A DNA stretch of 54,022 nucleotides from an uncultured Flavobacteriales bacterium (GTDB taxonomy: Bacteria > Bacteroidota > Bacteroidia > Flavobacteriales_D > Sanyastnellaceae): assembly GCA_938084585.1 (NCBI GenBank), contig CALKFF010000012.1, positions 1 to 54,022 on the forward strand. Reading direction: 5' to 3'. This document shows, in pieces, positions 7,952 to 16,417 of this stretch. Position 1 is the stretch's first letter; the number at the start of each line of letters is the position of its first letter. Under the pieces are notes generated by a model. That model was not told the DNA's origin. It was given only the letters and a program-made list of their open reading frames with translations, and did no database searches. Made by a program: the position numbers and the translations under genes.

Positions 7952-9007
7952 TCAGGATTCGATCAATGCCACGCGTTCGCCGTCCACCACACGAGCGGCG
8001 CCACGGTCAATGACACGGTCGCCAGGCGCCAGGCCGGATTGGATGAGAAGCATGCCGTCAGACATGGTCCCCGCCTCCACCGTTTGCTTCTTGGCCACGT
8101 CTCCGCGCACGACGTACACGAAGTCCTGGCCTTGGGCATCTTGCTGCACCAACGACGTGGGCAACGCCAGTGCGCTGTCCAAGGCAAGGTCGGTGATGTG
8201 CACCGTGGCCACCATGTTGGGCAACATTTTGGCGTCGCTGGGCAAGTCCACGGTCAAATCGATCGTCCGGTTGGCCGCCGTGATGTACTGGCCCACGCGG
8301 CGGATTTGGCTTTGCATGTCGCCCTCGAACCCACGCACCTCGATGCGCACAGGCTGGCCTTTCTCCACGCTTCCGGCGTAGTGGTCGCTCACAGAGGCGC
8401 GGATGTAAAGGTCGCTCAAGTCCACCACGCGCACCACGGGCATGGGGGGAGACGCCATCTCACCGACGTTGGCGAACACGCGGTCCACCACCCCGCTGAA
8501 CGGGGCGCGAATGGTCGCCTTGTCCACCTGCTCGTCGAGGGTGGCCAGGCTGCGTTCCAACGCTTCGACGCCGGCGCGGGCTTGGAGGTACTCGACTTCC
8601 GACCCGATGTCCTTGTTCCACAAACGCTCCTGACGCTCGAACAGGGTTTGGGCCAACTCGAGCTGGGTCGTCAATTCAGCGCGCTGCTTCTGCAACACGT
8701 CGGTGTTGATGCGAAGGATGGCCTCACCCTTGGCGACTTGCGTGCCTTCCTCCACGAGCACGGCGTCCACCACGCCCGGGAACTCGGCCAAGATGTTGGC
8801 CACGCGGTCGGTCTCCACGTTGCCTTGCACGGCGAAACTGTGGGCGAACGGGGCCCATTCCATGGTGCGCACCCCGACGCGGGTGAGGCGGGTTGTTGGG
8901 GCGGAGGCGGCTTCCTCGGCTGGCGCCGCAGGCCCACCGCATTGGGTCATTCCGACGACGAGGGCCAAGGCGGCCATCACACGGGGGAGGTGGGATGTCA
9001 AGTTCAT
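7952..9007 (-). CDS. RND efflux periplasmic adaptor (HlyD/MFP family lipoprotein)
   Basis: 351 residues. Links the inner-membrane RND pump to the outer-membrane TolC-like channel. The N-terminus MNLTSHLPRVMAALALVVGMTQCGG is a lipoprotein signal with Cys about residue 23. A lipoyl half (FPGVVDAVLVEEGTQVAKGEAIL), an alpha-helical hairpin (QKQRAELTTQLELAQTL... to about residue 155), the second lipoyl half (ATIRAPFSGVVDRVFANVGE), a beta-barrel and a membrane-proximal domain follow in order. The ATG at 9007 overlaps the upstream tolC stop as ATGA, which fixes the start; a longer frame to 9052 is not used. Confidence 0.9.
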   Translation of the reverse strand: MNLTSHLPRVMAALALVVGMTQCGGPAAPAEEAASAPTTRLTRVGVRTMEWAPFAHSFAVQGNVETDRVANILAEFPGVVDAVLVEEGTQVAKGEAILRINTDVLQKQRAELTTQLELAQTLFERQERLWNKDIGSEVEYLQARAGVEALERSLATLDEQVDKATIRAPFSGVVDRVFANVGEMASPPMPVVRVVDLSDLYIRASVSDHYAGSVEKGQPVRIEVRGFEGDMQSQIRRVGQYITAANRTIDLTVDLPSDAKMLPNMVATVHITDLALDSALALPTSLVQQDAQGQDFVYVVRGDVAKKQTVEAGTMSDGMLLIQSGLAPGDRVIDRGAARVVDGERVALIES

Positions 9008-10362
9008 GGTTGTGGGTTGGAGGCGATGAGACGTTGTTGTGCATTCAGCCACGCGAGTTGCGCGCCGATGAGGTTGCCCTCAGATTCGATGAGTTGGTTT
9101 TGGGCGTCGTTGAGCTCAAAGCTGCTGCGCACCCCTTCTTTGTGGCCCGCTTCGATGCGTTCCAAAATGCGCGAGGCCAAATCCCGCTGCTCCCGCGCCG
9201 TGCGCAACGCCGCTTCGGCGTCGAGGAACGTGGCTTTGGCGTTGTCGAATTCCAACTTCGCCGCTTCCACCATTTGGCGGTACCCGCTCTGGGCGTTCAA
9301 GACTTGAAGTTTGGCCTTCTCCACACGCTGGCGTCCCCCGAAGCTGGTCCACACCGGCATGCTCATGGAGAGGCCGACGATTTGGTTCGGGTACCAGTTG
9401 TTTTGGTCCTCGAGCACCGGGAAATCCGGGTCCCGAAACGCTTGTTGGCTCGTGCTGTAGAATCCTGCGATCTGGGGCAGCCCCTCGGCGCGGCGGTTCT
9501 TCACGTCGAGCTCGGCCAGCGCCACGTATTGCTGCTGCTCCTGCAGCGACGGCACCGTGGCCAAGTTCAACTGCGCCTGGACAGCCGCCGGCACCTCCGC
9601 TTGGGTCAAGTCTTCCAGCGTATCTGTCAACTCCACGTCCGAATCCACAGACATGCCGCATTGGAACAGCAACAACTTTGCCGTGAGCTCCGCCTGGAGG
9701 CGCGCCGTGCCCAATTGTTGCTCCAGCGTCTGCCGGGTCAAGGTCAAGCGGTCTGCGTCGACCGATTCCACAAAGCCTTCCTCAGACATCGCCCGCAATT
9801 CGGATTCCGACTGGGCGACCAGGGTCAGCGCTTTGTCCAGGGTCGCCACGTTGGCTTGGGCGGCCAGGGCCGTTGCATAGGCCTCCGCCACCATGCGACG
9901 CGTGTCGACAGCCGTGCGTTCCACCGCGAGGTCCTTCGCGTCCGCCAACACCTTGGCCGCTTGCACGCCCACGAGGTAGCTCCCGCTGAAGATGAGTTGG
10001 GTCGCATTCAAGCCCGCGGTCACCGACTGGGTGGTCCCAAACGAAAATTCCAGCACCATGTCTTCCGGAGCCGTGGGGTCAAACGACGACGCAGGCACCA
10101 CTTGGGTGGGGATGTCGATGAAGTGGTTGAAGTCCACGCTTCCCGTCACCTGAGGCAACCCCGTGGCGAGCAATTCCTTGACGTCCCGCTTCGCCACTTC
10201 CACGTCGATCAGGGCGCGCTCCATGGCGTACGCTTGATCGAGCGCCTTGTCCTGGGCCTCGGCCAGGCTCAGCGACGTCTGCGCCGACCCCGCCGTCGGG
10301 GCGCCCAGCAGCGCACACCACACCAGGCCGGCCACGGCCGCATTCATTGAGAGAATCTTCAT
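9004..10362 (-). CDS. TolC family outer-membrane efflux protein
   Basis: 452 residues. Outer-membrane channel of the tripartite pump. Signal peptide MKILSMNAAVAGLVWCALLG...GSAQ (cleaved about residue 27). Two repeated OEP halves are visible: SLAEAQDKALDQAYAMERAL near the start, and long amphipathic helices around residues 130-230 and 340-440 (for example RTAREQRDLASRILERI and SSFELNDAQNQLIESEGNL), matching TolC coiled coils. The start ATG overlaps the tetR stop by ATGA and its own stop overlaps the adaptor start in the same way, so all four genes are translationally linked. Confidence 0.9.
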   Translation of the reverse strand: MKILSMNAAVAGLVWCALLGAPTAGSAQTSLSLAEAQDKALDQAYAMERALIDVEVAKRDVKELLATGLPQVTGSVDFNHFIDIPTQVVPASSFDPTAPEDMVLEFSFGTTQSVTAGLNATQLIFSGSYLVGVQAAKVLADAKDLAVERTAVDTRRMVAEAYATALAAQANVATLDKALTLVAQSESELRAMSEEGFVESVDADRLTLTRQTLEQQLGTARLQAELTAKLLLFQCGMSVDSDVELTDTLEDLTQAEVPAAVQAQLNLATVPSLQEQQQYVALAELDVKNRRAEGLPQIAGFYSTSQQAFRDPDFPVLEDQNNWYPNQIVGLSMSMPVWTSFGGRQRVEKAKLQVLNAQSGYRQMVEAAKLEFDNAKATFLDAEAALRTAREQRDLASRILERIEAGHKEGVRSSFELNDAQNQLIESEGNLIGAQLAWLNAQQRLIASNPQP

Positions 10363-10991
10363 GGTTGATCCTTGAGTTTTTGTTCCAAATGGGCCAACCC
10401 CTGCGGACTGGCGATGCCACGGATGTGGTAAGTGAACAGGGCTTGAAAATGTTCCGCCAGCGGACGGGCCAACGTGCCGTCTTCCGCCTGCTTCACCATG
10501 TCTTCCACCAGGGCCAAGTGCAAATCGGCCACCGCATCCACATTCAAATCCGAGCGGTACAACCCCTCTTCCATGCCGCGGTGGACGTTGTGCTTCACCA
10601 CACGCCGCACCATGGCCCGACGGCGGCTGAACGTCGCCTCGAACACCTTGGGGTAGAGCTTTTTCAAATCGAACAACACCGTCGGATTCATCGCCGACAG
10701 CATGCTCCGCTTTTCCTCCATTTCCTGAAGCGCCGCGTCGATCGCGTTGCCCTGCGACGACATCACCTCGTCCATCCGCTTCTCCAACCCGTCGAGGTGG
10801 CTGGTCAGCGCCTGGGACACCAAGTCACGTTTGTCGCGAAAGTGCTTGTACAAGGTCTTCTTTGAGCAGGCCAGGTGCTTGGCCAAATCGTCCATGTTCA
10901 GGGACTTTATGCCAAACCGGGCAAACAGCCCCGCGCACCGTTCACGCAGCTCGGCTGCGCGCGCTTCGTCGCCCACAGGGGCGTCCAACAT
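10359..10991 (-). CDS. TetR family regulator of the efflux operon
   Basis: 210 residues from the ATG at 10991; a TTG at 11009 would add six residues and cannot be ruled out. The N-terminal helix-turn-helix (about residues 15-60) reads RFGIKSLNMDDLAKHLACSK followed by KTLYKHFRDKRDLV, a textbook TetR DNA-binding domain. The C-terminal helical part (60-210) would bind ligand and dimerise. It is first in the operon with tolC, adaptor and RND pump, so it probably represses all four including itself, through the palindrome at 11043-11070 that overlaps its promoter. Inducer unknown. Confidence 0.9.
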   Translation of the reverse strand: MLDAPVGDEARAAELRERCAGLFARFGIKSLNMDDLAKHLACSKKTLYKHFRDKRDLVSQALTSHLDGLEKRMDEVMSSQGNAIDAALQEMEEKRSMLSAMNPTVLFDLKKLYPKVFEATFSRRRAMVRRVVKHNVHRGMEEGLYRSDLNVDAVADLHLALVEDMVKQAEDGTLARPLAEHFQALFTYHIRGIASPQGLAHLEQKLKDQP

Positions 10992-11016
10992 GGATGGGGT
11001 CTCGTTCAAAGCGCCG

Positions 11017-11024
11017 CAAAATTA
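11017..11024 (-). promoter_or_regulatory. -7 box TAATTTTG of the tetR-efflux operon
   Basis: Perfect TAnnTTTG on the minus strand. A TTTC, close to the -33 TTTG, lies exactly 19 bases upstream inside the operator palindrome. The box is 7 bases before the TTG and 25 before the ATG of tetR. Confidence 0.6.
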
Positions 11025-11042
11025 CAACGCAATGCACGCACA

Positions 11043-11070
11043 GGAAACGAAAAAAACGCAAATCGTTTCC
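11043..11070 (-). promoter_or_regulatory. Palindromic operator, likely TetR binding site
   Basis: GGAAACGA (11043-11050) and TCGTTTCC (11063-11070) are perfect eight-base inverted repeats around a 12-base A-rich spacer. The left arm overlaps the -33 position of the tetR promoter, so a bound regulator would block RNA polymerase. The link to this TetR is inference from position. Confidence 0.55.
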
Positions 11071-11095
11071 CCTGAGCGCTTGTCCCTCGCTCAGG
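11071..11095 (-). terminator. Hairpin at the end of the hutU/pentapeptide operon
   Basis: CCTGAGCG (11071-11078) and CGCTCAGG (11088-11095) form a perfect eight-pair stem with a nine-base loop. The stem begins inside the stop codon region of the pentapeptide gene. A T-run occurs on the minus strand only about 13 bases further, inside the operator spacer, so this is not a canonical intrinsic terminator. Confidence 0.45.
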
Positions 11096-11657
11096 TCAAG
11101 TCAAGGTGCCACCCAGACACCAGCCCTTCGAGGTCTTCTCGGCGAAACTTCGCCCCGCGAACGCGGTTTTCATCCGGCCGGATGCGCCAACCGGTGGCCG
11201 AACGAAAATCAGCGCCTTCCAACCGCGTGCGCTCGAACACCGCATCTGTCAAGTCCACGCCATCGAACACCGCGCCTTCCAGGTTGGCTCCAGTGAAATC
11301 AGCGCCATGGGCTCGACCCCCTTTCCAGGCCACGCCCTTCGCGTCCATCCCTTCAAAGTACGCGCTGTCTGCAACGCACTCCTCCAACCGAACCACCAAC
11401 CCAAGCGTGTTGCACGACGCAAAATCAAACCCCACCACCTTGCAGCCCTGGAACATGACATCTTGAAGCCCCAGGCCCAGGGTTCGGACGTTGCTCAAGT
11501 CGCATTCCAGAAGCGTGCACTCCTCGAAACGCGCGCCTCGCAGGTCTTTTCCCGACCAGTCGGCGCCTTCAATGATGCAGGCTTCAAACCGGGCATCTCG
11601 CAAATCTCCCCATTCCGTCTCGCGGGTGAACCGCTGGTCGTACGCGTCCATGGCCAT
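11091..11657 (-). CDS. Pentapeptide repeat protein
   Basis: 188 residues. Repeats of the A(D/N)LXX type run through nearly the whole chain: LRDARFEACIIEGADWSG, LRGARFEECTLLECDLS, and GADFTGANLEGAVFDGVDL with DAVFERTRLEGADF. This folds as a right-handed quadrilateral beta-helix; some relatives (Qnr, McbG) protect DNA gyrase, others have no known role. No signal peptide, so cytoplasmic. Its ATG follows the hutU stop with no gap (TGAATG), so it is the last gene of that operon. Gyrase protection is possible but not shown by anything here. Confidence 0.85.
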   Translation of the reverse strand: MAMDAYDQRFTRETEWGDLRDARFEACIIEGADWSGKDLRGARFEECTLLECDLSNVRTLGLGLQDVMFQGCKVVGFDFASCNTLGLVVRLEECVADSAYFEGMDAKGVAWKGGRAHGADFTGANLEGAVFDGVDLTDAVFERTRLEGADFRSATGWRIRPDENRVRGAKFRREDLEGLVSGWHLDLT

Positions 11658-13694
11658 TCAGGACAGGGCGCCTGAAATCACGTCGTCGGACGCGTGGTTG
11701 GCGCGGGTCACCGTCAGCTTGGGCTCCGCCTCCATGGCGCGGTCGATGGCCCACTGGGCTCCTGGGTTGCGCGCCCAGCTGCGCCGTGCAATGCCGTTGT
11801 TGACGTCCCAATGCAGCATGGAGCGGAGTCGGCGTTCGCTGTCCTCGCTGCCGTCGATGAGCATGCCGAAGCCCCCGTTCATCACCTCTCCCCAGCCGAC
11901 CCCTCCGCCGTTGTGAAGGCTGATCCACGTCGCCCCGCGGAAACTGTCTCCCACGAAGTTGTGGACGGCCATGTCGGCGGTGAATGCGGAGCCGTCGTAA
12001 ATGTTGCTGGTCTCGCGGTACGGGCTGTCCGTGCCGCTGACATCGTGGTGGTCCCGGCCCAAGACAACAGGCCCTTTCAAACGGCCATCTCGGATGGCGT
12101 CGTTGAACGCCGAGGCAATCTCTGCGCGGCCATGGGCGTCGGCGTACAAGATGCGCGCCTGCGAGCCCACGACCAGTTGGTTGGCCTTCGCCTCGCGAAT
12201 CCAGCGCAGGTTGTCCTGCATCTGTTGCCGGATGTCTTCCGGGGCTTCGCCCATCAGGCGCTCCAACACCTCCGCCGCGATGGCGTCGGTGGTGTCGAGG
12301 TCGGCAGAATCGCCGCTGCAACACACCCAGCGGAACGGCCCAAACCCGTAGTCAAAGCACATGGGACCCATGATGTCTTGAACATACGAGGGGTACCGGA
12401 ACCCGTCGCCGTCTTCCGCCAAGATGTCCGCCCCCGCCCGACTCGCTTCCAGCAAGAAGGCGTTGCCGTAGTCGAAGAAATACGTTCCGCGCGCCGTGTG
12501 CTTGTTCACCGCGGCCGCGTGCCGCTTGAGCGAGTCTTGGACGTGCGTCCGGAACGTGTCCGGATCTTCCGCCATCATAGCGTTGGCGTCGTCGAACGAC
12601 AACCCGGCGGGGTAGTATCCACCCGCCCAAGGGTTGTGCAAGGACGTTTGGTCCGACCCCATGTCCACCAGGACGTTCTCTTCGTCGAACTTTTCCCACA
12701 CGTCGACCACGTTGCCGAGGTAAGCGAACGACTCGGCGCGCTTCGACTCGCGGGCCTCGCGGACCTTGGCCGTCAATTCGTCCAAGTCGGTGACGACGTG
12801 GTCCACCCAGCCTTGCTCGTGACGTTTGTACGCCGCGGCGGGGTTGACCTCCGCGGTCACAGACACGCAACCGGCGATGTTCGCGGCCTTGGGTTGGGCG
12901 CCGCTCATGCCACCCAGACCTGCCGTGACAAACAACTTGCCGGCCAAGCCGTCCATGGTCCCCGTCACGCCACGCTTCTTGTCGATCATCCGGCCCGCGT
13001 TCAACACGGTGATCGTGGTGCCGTGCACAATGCCCTGGGGGCCGATGTACATGTAGGACCCGGCGGTCATTTGGCCATATTGGCTGACGCCCAAGGCGTT
13101 CATGCGCTCCCAATCGTCGGGCTGGCTGTAGTTGGGGATGACCATGCCGTTGGTGACCACGACGCGGGGGGCCTCCTTGTTGGACGGGAACAGCCCGAGC
13201 GGATGGCCGGAGTACATGACCAGGGTTTGGTCTTCCTCCATCTCGCTCAAATACTTCATGGCCAAACGGTACTGCGCCCAGTTCTGGAACACCGCCCCGT
13301 TGCCGCCGTAAGTGATGAGCTCCTCAGGGTGCTGCGCCACGGCCGGGTCGAGGTTGTTCTGGATCATCAACATGACCGAGGCGGCCTGGCGGCATTTGGC
13401 CGGGTACCAACCGATGGGGTGCGCCTTCATGTCGTGCGCAGGGCGCAAGCGGTACATGTAAATGCGCCCGTAGTCCTTGAGCTCCTGGGCAAATTCCGGG
13501 GCGAGTTCCGCATGCTGGTGCGCCGGGAAATAACGGAGCGCGTTGCGCAGCGCAAGTTCTTTTTCCTTGTCCGTCAAGATGTCCTTGCGCACCGGGGCGT
13601 GGCTCCATTCGGGGTTGCGCTCGACGGCAGGGGGCAGCGTTTGCGGAAGGCCCTCCTGGACAATGGCTTGGAATTCAGCTTGCGTCATGGTCAT
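11658..13694 (-). CDS. hutU: Urocanate hydratase (long form)
   Basis: Converts urocanate to 4-imidazolone-5-propionate, the second step of histidine breakdown, with tightly bound NAD. 678 residues, the long form typical of this phylum and of eukaryotes rather than the 550-residue form of many Proteobacteria. Seen: GRIYMYRLRPAHDMKAHPIG, TYGGNGAVFQNWAQY, YSGHPLGLFPS, the glycine-rich TAGLGGMSGAQPKAA, and the conserved FRWVCCSGD and SLHNGGGVGWGEVMNGGFG. hutH and hutI are not nearby, so the pathway is split. Two starts lie two codons apart; the first ATG overlaps the DUF5522 stop as ATGA. The operon partners (thioredoxin-like, DUF5522, pentapeptide) have no known link to histidine. Confidence 0.95.
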   Translation of the reverse strand: MTMTQAEFQAIVQEGLPQTLPPAVERNPEWSHAPVRKDILTDKEKELALRNALRYFPAHQHAELAPEFAQELKDYGRIYMYRLRPAHDMKAHPIGWYPAKCRQAASVMLMIQNNLDPAVAQHPEELITYGGNGAVFQNWAQYRLAMKYLSEMEEDQTLVMYSGHPLGLFPSNKEAPRVVVTNGMVIPNYSQPDDWERMNALGVSQYGQMTAGSYMYIGPQGIVHGTTITVLNAGRMIDKKRGVTGTMDGLAGKLFVTAGLGGMSGAQPKAANIAGCVSVTAEVNPAAAYKRHEQGWVDHVVTDLDELTAKVREARESKRAESFAYLGNVVDVWEKFDEENVLVDMGSDQTSLHNPWAGGYYPAGLSFDDANAMMAEDPDTFRTHVQDSLKRHAAAVNKHTARGTYFFDYGNAFLLEASRAGADILAEDGDGFRYPSYVQDIMGPMCFDYGFGPFRWVCCSGDSADLDTTDAIAAEVLERLMGEAPEDIRQQMQDNLRWIREAKANQLVVGSQARILYADAHGRAEIASAFNDAIRDGRLKGPVVLGRDHHDVSGTDSPYRETSNIYDGSAFTADMAVHNFVGDSFRGATWISLHNGGGVGWGEVMNGGFGMLIDGSEDSERRLRSMLHWDVNNGIARRSWARNPGAQWAIDRAMEAEPKLTVTRANHASDDVISGALS

Positions 13695-13855
13695 GGTTTC
13701 TTGGTGAAACGGCCCGTGTTTTTGTCAAACCCGTACGGGCAGTGCTTGCAGCCGCTCTGACAGCAACAACCCCGCTTGCGGTGGTATGTTTCCGTGAAGA
13801 CGATGAAGCCCTCGGGCGTCTTGTAAAAGTCTTCCGGCTCAAGGTCTTTGGGCAT
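13691..13855 (-). CDS. DUF5522 family small cysteine-rich protein
   Basis: 54 residues (MPKDLEPEDFYKTPEG... to ...TGRFTKKP). The core CCCQSGCKHCPYGF has five cysteines and one histidine and matches the DUF5522 signature (CC-x-SGC-x-HCPY). A metal or zinc site is likely; function is unknown. No signal peptide. It overlaps the thioredoxin-like gene upstream by 17 bases and its stop overlaps the hutU ATG (ATGA), so it is tightly embedded in the operon. The conserved motif and the overlaps at both ends support a real gene despite its size. Confidence 0.8.
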   Translation of the reverse strand: MPKDLEPEDFYKTPEGFIVFTETYHRKRGCCCQSGCKHCPYGFDKNTGRFTKKP

Positions 13856-14465
13856 GACCCAAAAGTACCGCCAACTCCGCTTGGGTCGCTTGGGTGCCGT
13901 CTTGGGTGTACCACCTGTGGACCTCTTGGCTGTAGGTGTGTGCGATGGCCGGATCGGACTTGATCCGCTTGACCAAATCCATGGCCTCCTCAGGCCGCGG
14001 GCCCCAGGTTCCCAACACCCGGCCTTCCTCGTCCAGGAGCGCCGTCTTGGGGATGGACCGTCCGCCGTTGGTGAGGAACAAGTCCATGACCTCGAGGTTG
14101 TCGTCCCGCATCAAAACGCGCACCTCGACAGCACTCTCGGACGCCAAGACGATGGCCTCGTGCACAGGCAAAATCTGGGCCCCGTCACCACACCAAAACT
14201 CGTTCAGCACCAACATCCGTGCGCCGTGCGGCAAGGAGGTGGCCACCGCGGCCAACTCGTCGCGAAGCCCCTGCTTGGCCAAAGCTTTTCGGATCCGCTT
14301 GACGCGCTTTTGGTTGATGGGGATGTACTTGTCGTATGGCGCCTCGTCCTCGTCACGTGGGGTCGCCGCCATCAGTCCGTCGAGGTGCTCGGTGATGGAG
14401 TCCGCCTGTTCCCAAGCCCGCAAAACCAGGGCCTGCTCAGCGGGGGTGAGTGCGTTTGATGCCAT
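13839..14465 (-). CDS. Thioredoxin family protein lacking the CxxC motif
   Basis: 208 residues, no signal peptide, so cytoplasmic. The centre has a thioredoxin-type fold: RMLVLNEFWCGDGAQILP (about residues 84-101), then VEVRVLMRDDNLEVMDLFL and GGRSIPKTALLDEEGRVLGTWG, with the cis-proline at SIP. The usual CxxC is WCGDGAQ here, so only the first cysteine remains, as in the Thioredoxin_9 group of Bacteroidota. Classical disulfide exchange is therefore unlikely by a two-cysteine mechanism. It opens the operon with DUF5522, hutU and the pentapeptide gene. Start at the ATG four bases after a perfect TACTTTTG box. Confidence 0.8.
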   Translation of the reverse strand: MASNALTPAEQALVLRAWEQADSITEHLDGLMAATPRDEDEAPYDKYIPINQKRVKRIRKALAKQGLRDELAAVATSLPHGARMLVLNEFWCGDGAQILPVHEAIVLASESAVEVRVLMRDDNLEVMDLFLTNGGRSIPKTALLDEEGRVLGTWGPRPEEAMDLVKRIKSDPAIAHTYSQEVHRWYTQDGTQATQAELAVLLGHAQRP

Positions 14466-14469
14466 GGCT

Positions 14470-14477
14470 CAAAAGTA
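14470..14477 (-). promoter_or_regulatory. -7 box TACTTTTG of the thioredoxin-hutU operon
   Basis: Perfect TAnnTTTG on the minus strand, four bases before the ATG at 14465. Divergent from the purF box 26 bases away. Confidence 0.6.
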
Positions 14478-14503
14478 GCCCCACCTCAAGGCGAAATCGT
14501 GAC

Positions 14504-14511
14504 TAAATTTG
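14504..14511 (+). promoter_or_regulatory. -7 box TAAATTTG of purF
   Basis: Perfect TAnnTTTG, seven bases before the purF ATG. The -33 element is not recognisable. Confidence 0.6.
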
Positions 14512-14518
14512 ACGCCGG

Positions 14519-16411
14519 ATGAGCGATTTCCTTCAGCACGAGTGTGGCATCGCCATGCTCCGACTCAAAAAGCCGTTGCAACACTACGTTGACAAATACG
14601 GCACGCCGTTTTACGGCCTCAACAAGATGTATCTGCTGATGGAAAAGCAGCACAACCGCGGCCAAGACGGCGCGGGGTTGGCCAACATCAAGCTGGACGT
14701 GAACCCCGGCAAGCGCTACATCTCCCGAATGCGCTCGGTGGACGCGCGCCCCATTCAAGACCTGTTTGGCAAGATCATGGGCCGCTTCCAGGACCTTTCC
14801 GCCGAGCAACTCCAAGACACGGTGTCGCTTCAGCACGACCACGCCTTCACAGGCGAGTTGTTCTTGGGGCACTTGCGCTACGGCACGTTTGGCAAAAACG
14901 AGATCGAGAACTGCCACCCGTTCTTGAGGCAAAACAACTGGCGCACCCGCAACCTCGTGGTCGCCGGCAACTTCAACCTCACGAACGTGGACGAGCTGTT
15001 TGACGTGCTGGTCCAAATCGGCCAGCACCCCAAGCAGAAATCCGACACCGTCACGGTGCTCGAAAAGATTGGGCACTTCGTGGACGAGGCCAACCAAGAG
15101 TTGTTCGACCAACTCAAGGGCCAGGGTTTGGACAACCAAACCATCTCCGAGCGCATCGCGGACACCCTCGACATGGGGTCCATCCTCCGCCGTGCTTCTT
15201 CCGACTTCGACGGCGGGTACGTGATGTGCGGCATGTTGGGACACGGCGACGCCTTCGTGATGCGCGACCCCAACGGCATTCGTCCGGCATATTGGTACGA
15301 AGACGACGAGGTGGTGGTCGCCGCCTCCGAACGGCCGGTCATCCAAACCGCCTTCAACGTGCCCGCCGAGTCCATCCAAGAGGTGGCCCCAGGCGGCGCC
15401 CTGCTCATCCGACGCAGCGGCGAGACCCTGGTGGAGGAAATCCGCCCGGCAGGGGAAAGGAAGGCCTGCAGCTTTGAGCGCATCTACTTCTCCCGCGGCA
15501 ACGACGGGGACATTTACAGCGAGCGGAAAGCCCTCGGGATCAGCATTGTCCCACGCGTGTTGGAAGCCGTGGAGCACGATTTGGACCACACCGTCACAAG
15601 CTTCATCCCCAACACGGCCGAGTCGTCGTTCTATGGGTTGGTCAAAGGATTGGAGGAGCATTTGAACGCGAGCAAAATCGCACGCATCAAAGGACTTGGC
15701 GCGGACCCTGACCACGCGGAAATCGAGTCCATCCTGAACGAACGTCCGCGCATCGACAAAATCGCCATCAAGGACGCCAAGCTGCGCACCTTCATCACCG
15801 AAGACAGCTCACGGGACGACCTCGTGGCCCACGTCTACGACATCACCTACGGCACCGTGGAACCCGGCGTCGACAACTTGGTGGTGATCGACGACAGCAT
15901 CGTGCGCGGCACCACCCTGAAGAAGAGCATCCTTCGAATCCTGGACCGCCTCCAGCCCAAGCGGATTGTGGTGGCGTCCAGCGCCCCCCAAATCCGTTAC
16001 CCCGACTGCTACGGCATCGACATGGCCCGCATGGGGGACTTCATCGCGTTCCAAGCGGCGGTGTCCTTGCTCAAAGAGCGCGGCATGGAGCACGTGTTGG
16101 AAGACACCTACAACGCGTGCAAGCACCAGCTCACCTTGCCTTTGGCGGAAAACGTCAACCAGGTCAAGGCCATCTACGCGCCCTTCACCGACGAAGAAAT
16201 CAGCGACCGCATCAGCGACCTGCTGACCCCTGAGGGAATGAAGTCGGAAGTGAAGATCATCTTCCAAAGCGTGGCAGGGTTGCACGAGGCGTGCCCCAAC
16301 CACCTCGGCGACTGGTACTTCACGGGCGACTTCCCCACGCCAGGAGGCCACCGCGTGGTGAACAAGGCGTTCGTCTACTACATGGAGGGCAACAACGCCC
16401 GCGCCTACTGA
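14519..16411 (+). CDS. purF: Amidophosphoribosyltransferase, long Bacteroidota form
   Basis: First committed step of purine synthesis: PRPP plus glutamine gives phosphoribosylamine. 630 residues, longer than the roughly 500 of E. coli PurF. The class II glutamine amidotransferase domain starts at HECGIAML, the catalytic cysteine being residue 9, so seven residues would have to be removed if it matures to an N-terminal Cys. MEKQHNRGQDGAGLA, LGHLRYGTFG and SSDFDGGYVMCGML complete that domain. The phosphoribosyltransferase part carries the PRPP loop VVIDDSIVRGTTLKKSI (about 460-476) and ASSAPQIRYPDCYGIDMA. Bacteroidota often carry two PurF-like proteins, so whether this is the main enzyme is not settled by sequence. 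Confidence 0.88.
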   Translation: MSDFLQHECGIAMLRLKKPLQHYVDKYGTPFYGLNKMYLLMEKQHNRGQDGAGLANIKLDVNPGKRYISRMRSVDARPIQDLFGKIMGRFQDLSAEQLQDTVSLQHDHAFTGELFLGHLRYGTFGKNEIENCHPFLRQNNWRTRNLVVAGNFNLTNVDELFDVLVQIGQHPKQKSDTVTVLEKIGHFVDEANQELFDQLKGQGLDNQTISERIADTLDMGSILRRASSDFDGGYVMCGMLGHGDAFVMRDPNGIRPAYWYEDDEVVVAASERPVIQTAFNVPAESIQEVAPGGALLIRRSGETLVEEIRPAGERKACSFERIYFSRGNDGDIYSERKALGISIVPRVLEAVEHDLDHTVTSFIPNTAESSFYGLVKGLEEHLNASKIARIKGLGADPDHAEIESILNERPRIDKIAIKDAKLRTFITEDSSRDDLVAHVYDITYGTVEPGVDNLVVIDDSIVRGTTLKKSILRILDRLQPKRIVVASSAPQIRYPDCYGIDMARMGDFIAFQAAVSLLKERGMEHVLEDTYNACKHQLTLPLAENVNQVKAIYAPFTDEEISDRISDLLTPEGMKSEVKIIFQSVAGLHEACPNHLGDWYFTGDFPTPGGHRVVNKAFVYYMEGNNARAY

Positions 16412-16417
16412 GGCAGG

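Noticed and set aside
11658..13694. Urocanate hydratase about 120 residues longer than the well-known bacterial form
   Set aside because: The long form is known; no extra domain is seen.
11694..13760. A 688-residue plus-strand open frame opposite hutU
   Set aside because: Mirror frame of a highly conserved enzyme; no recognisable motif and no start context.
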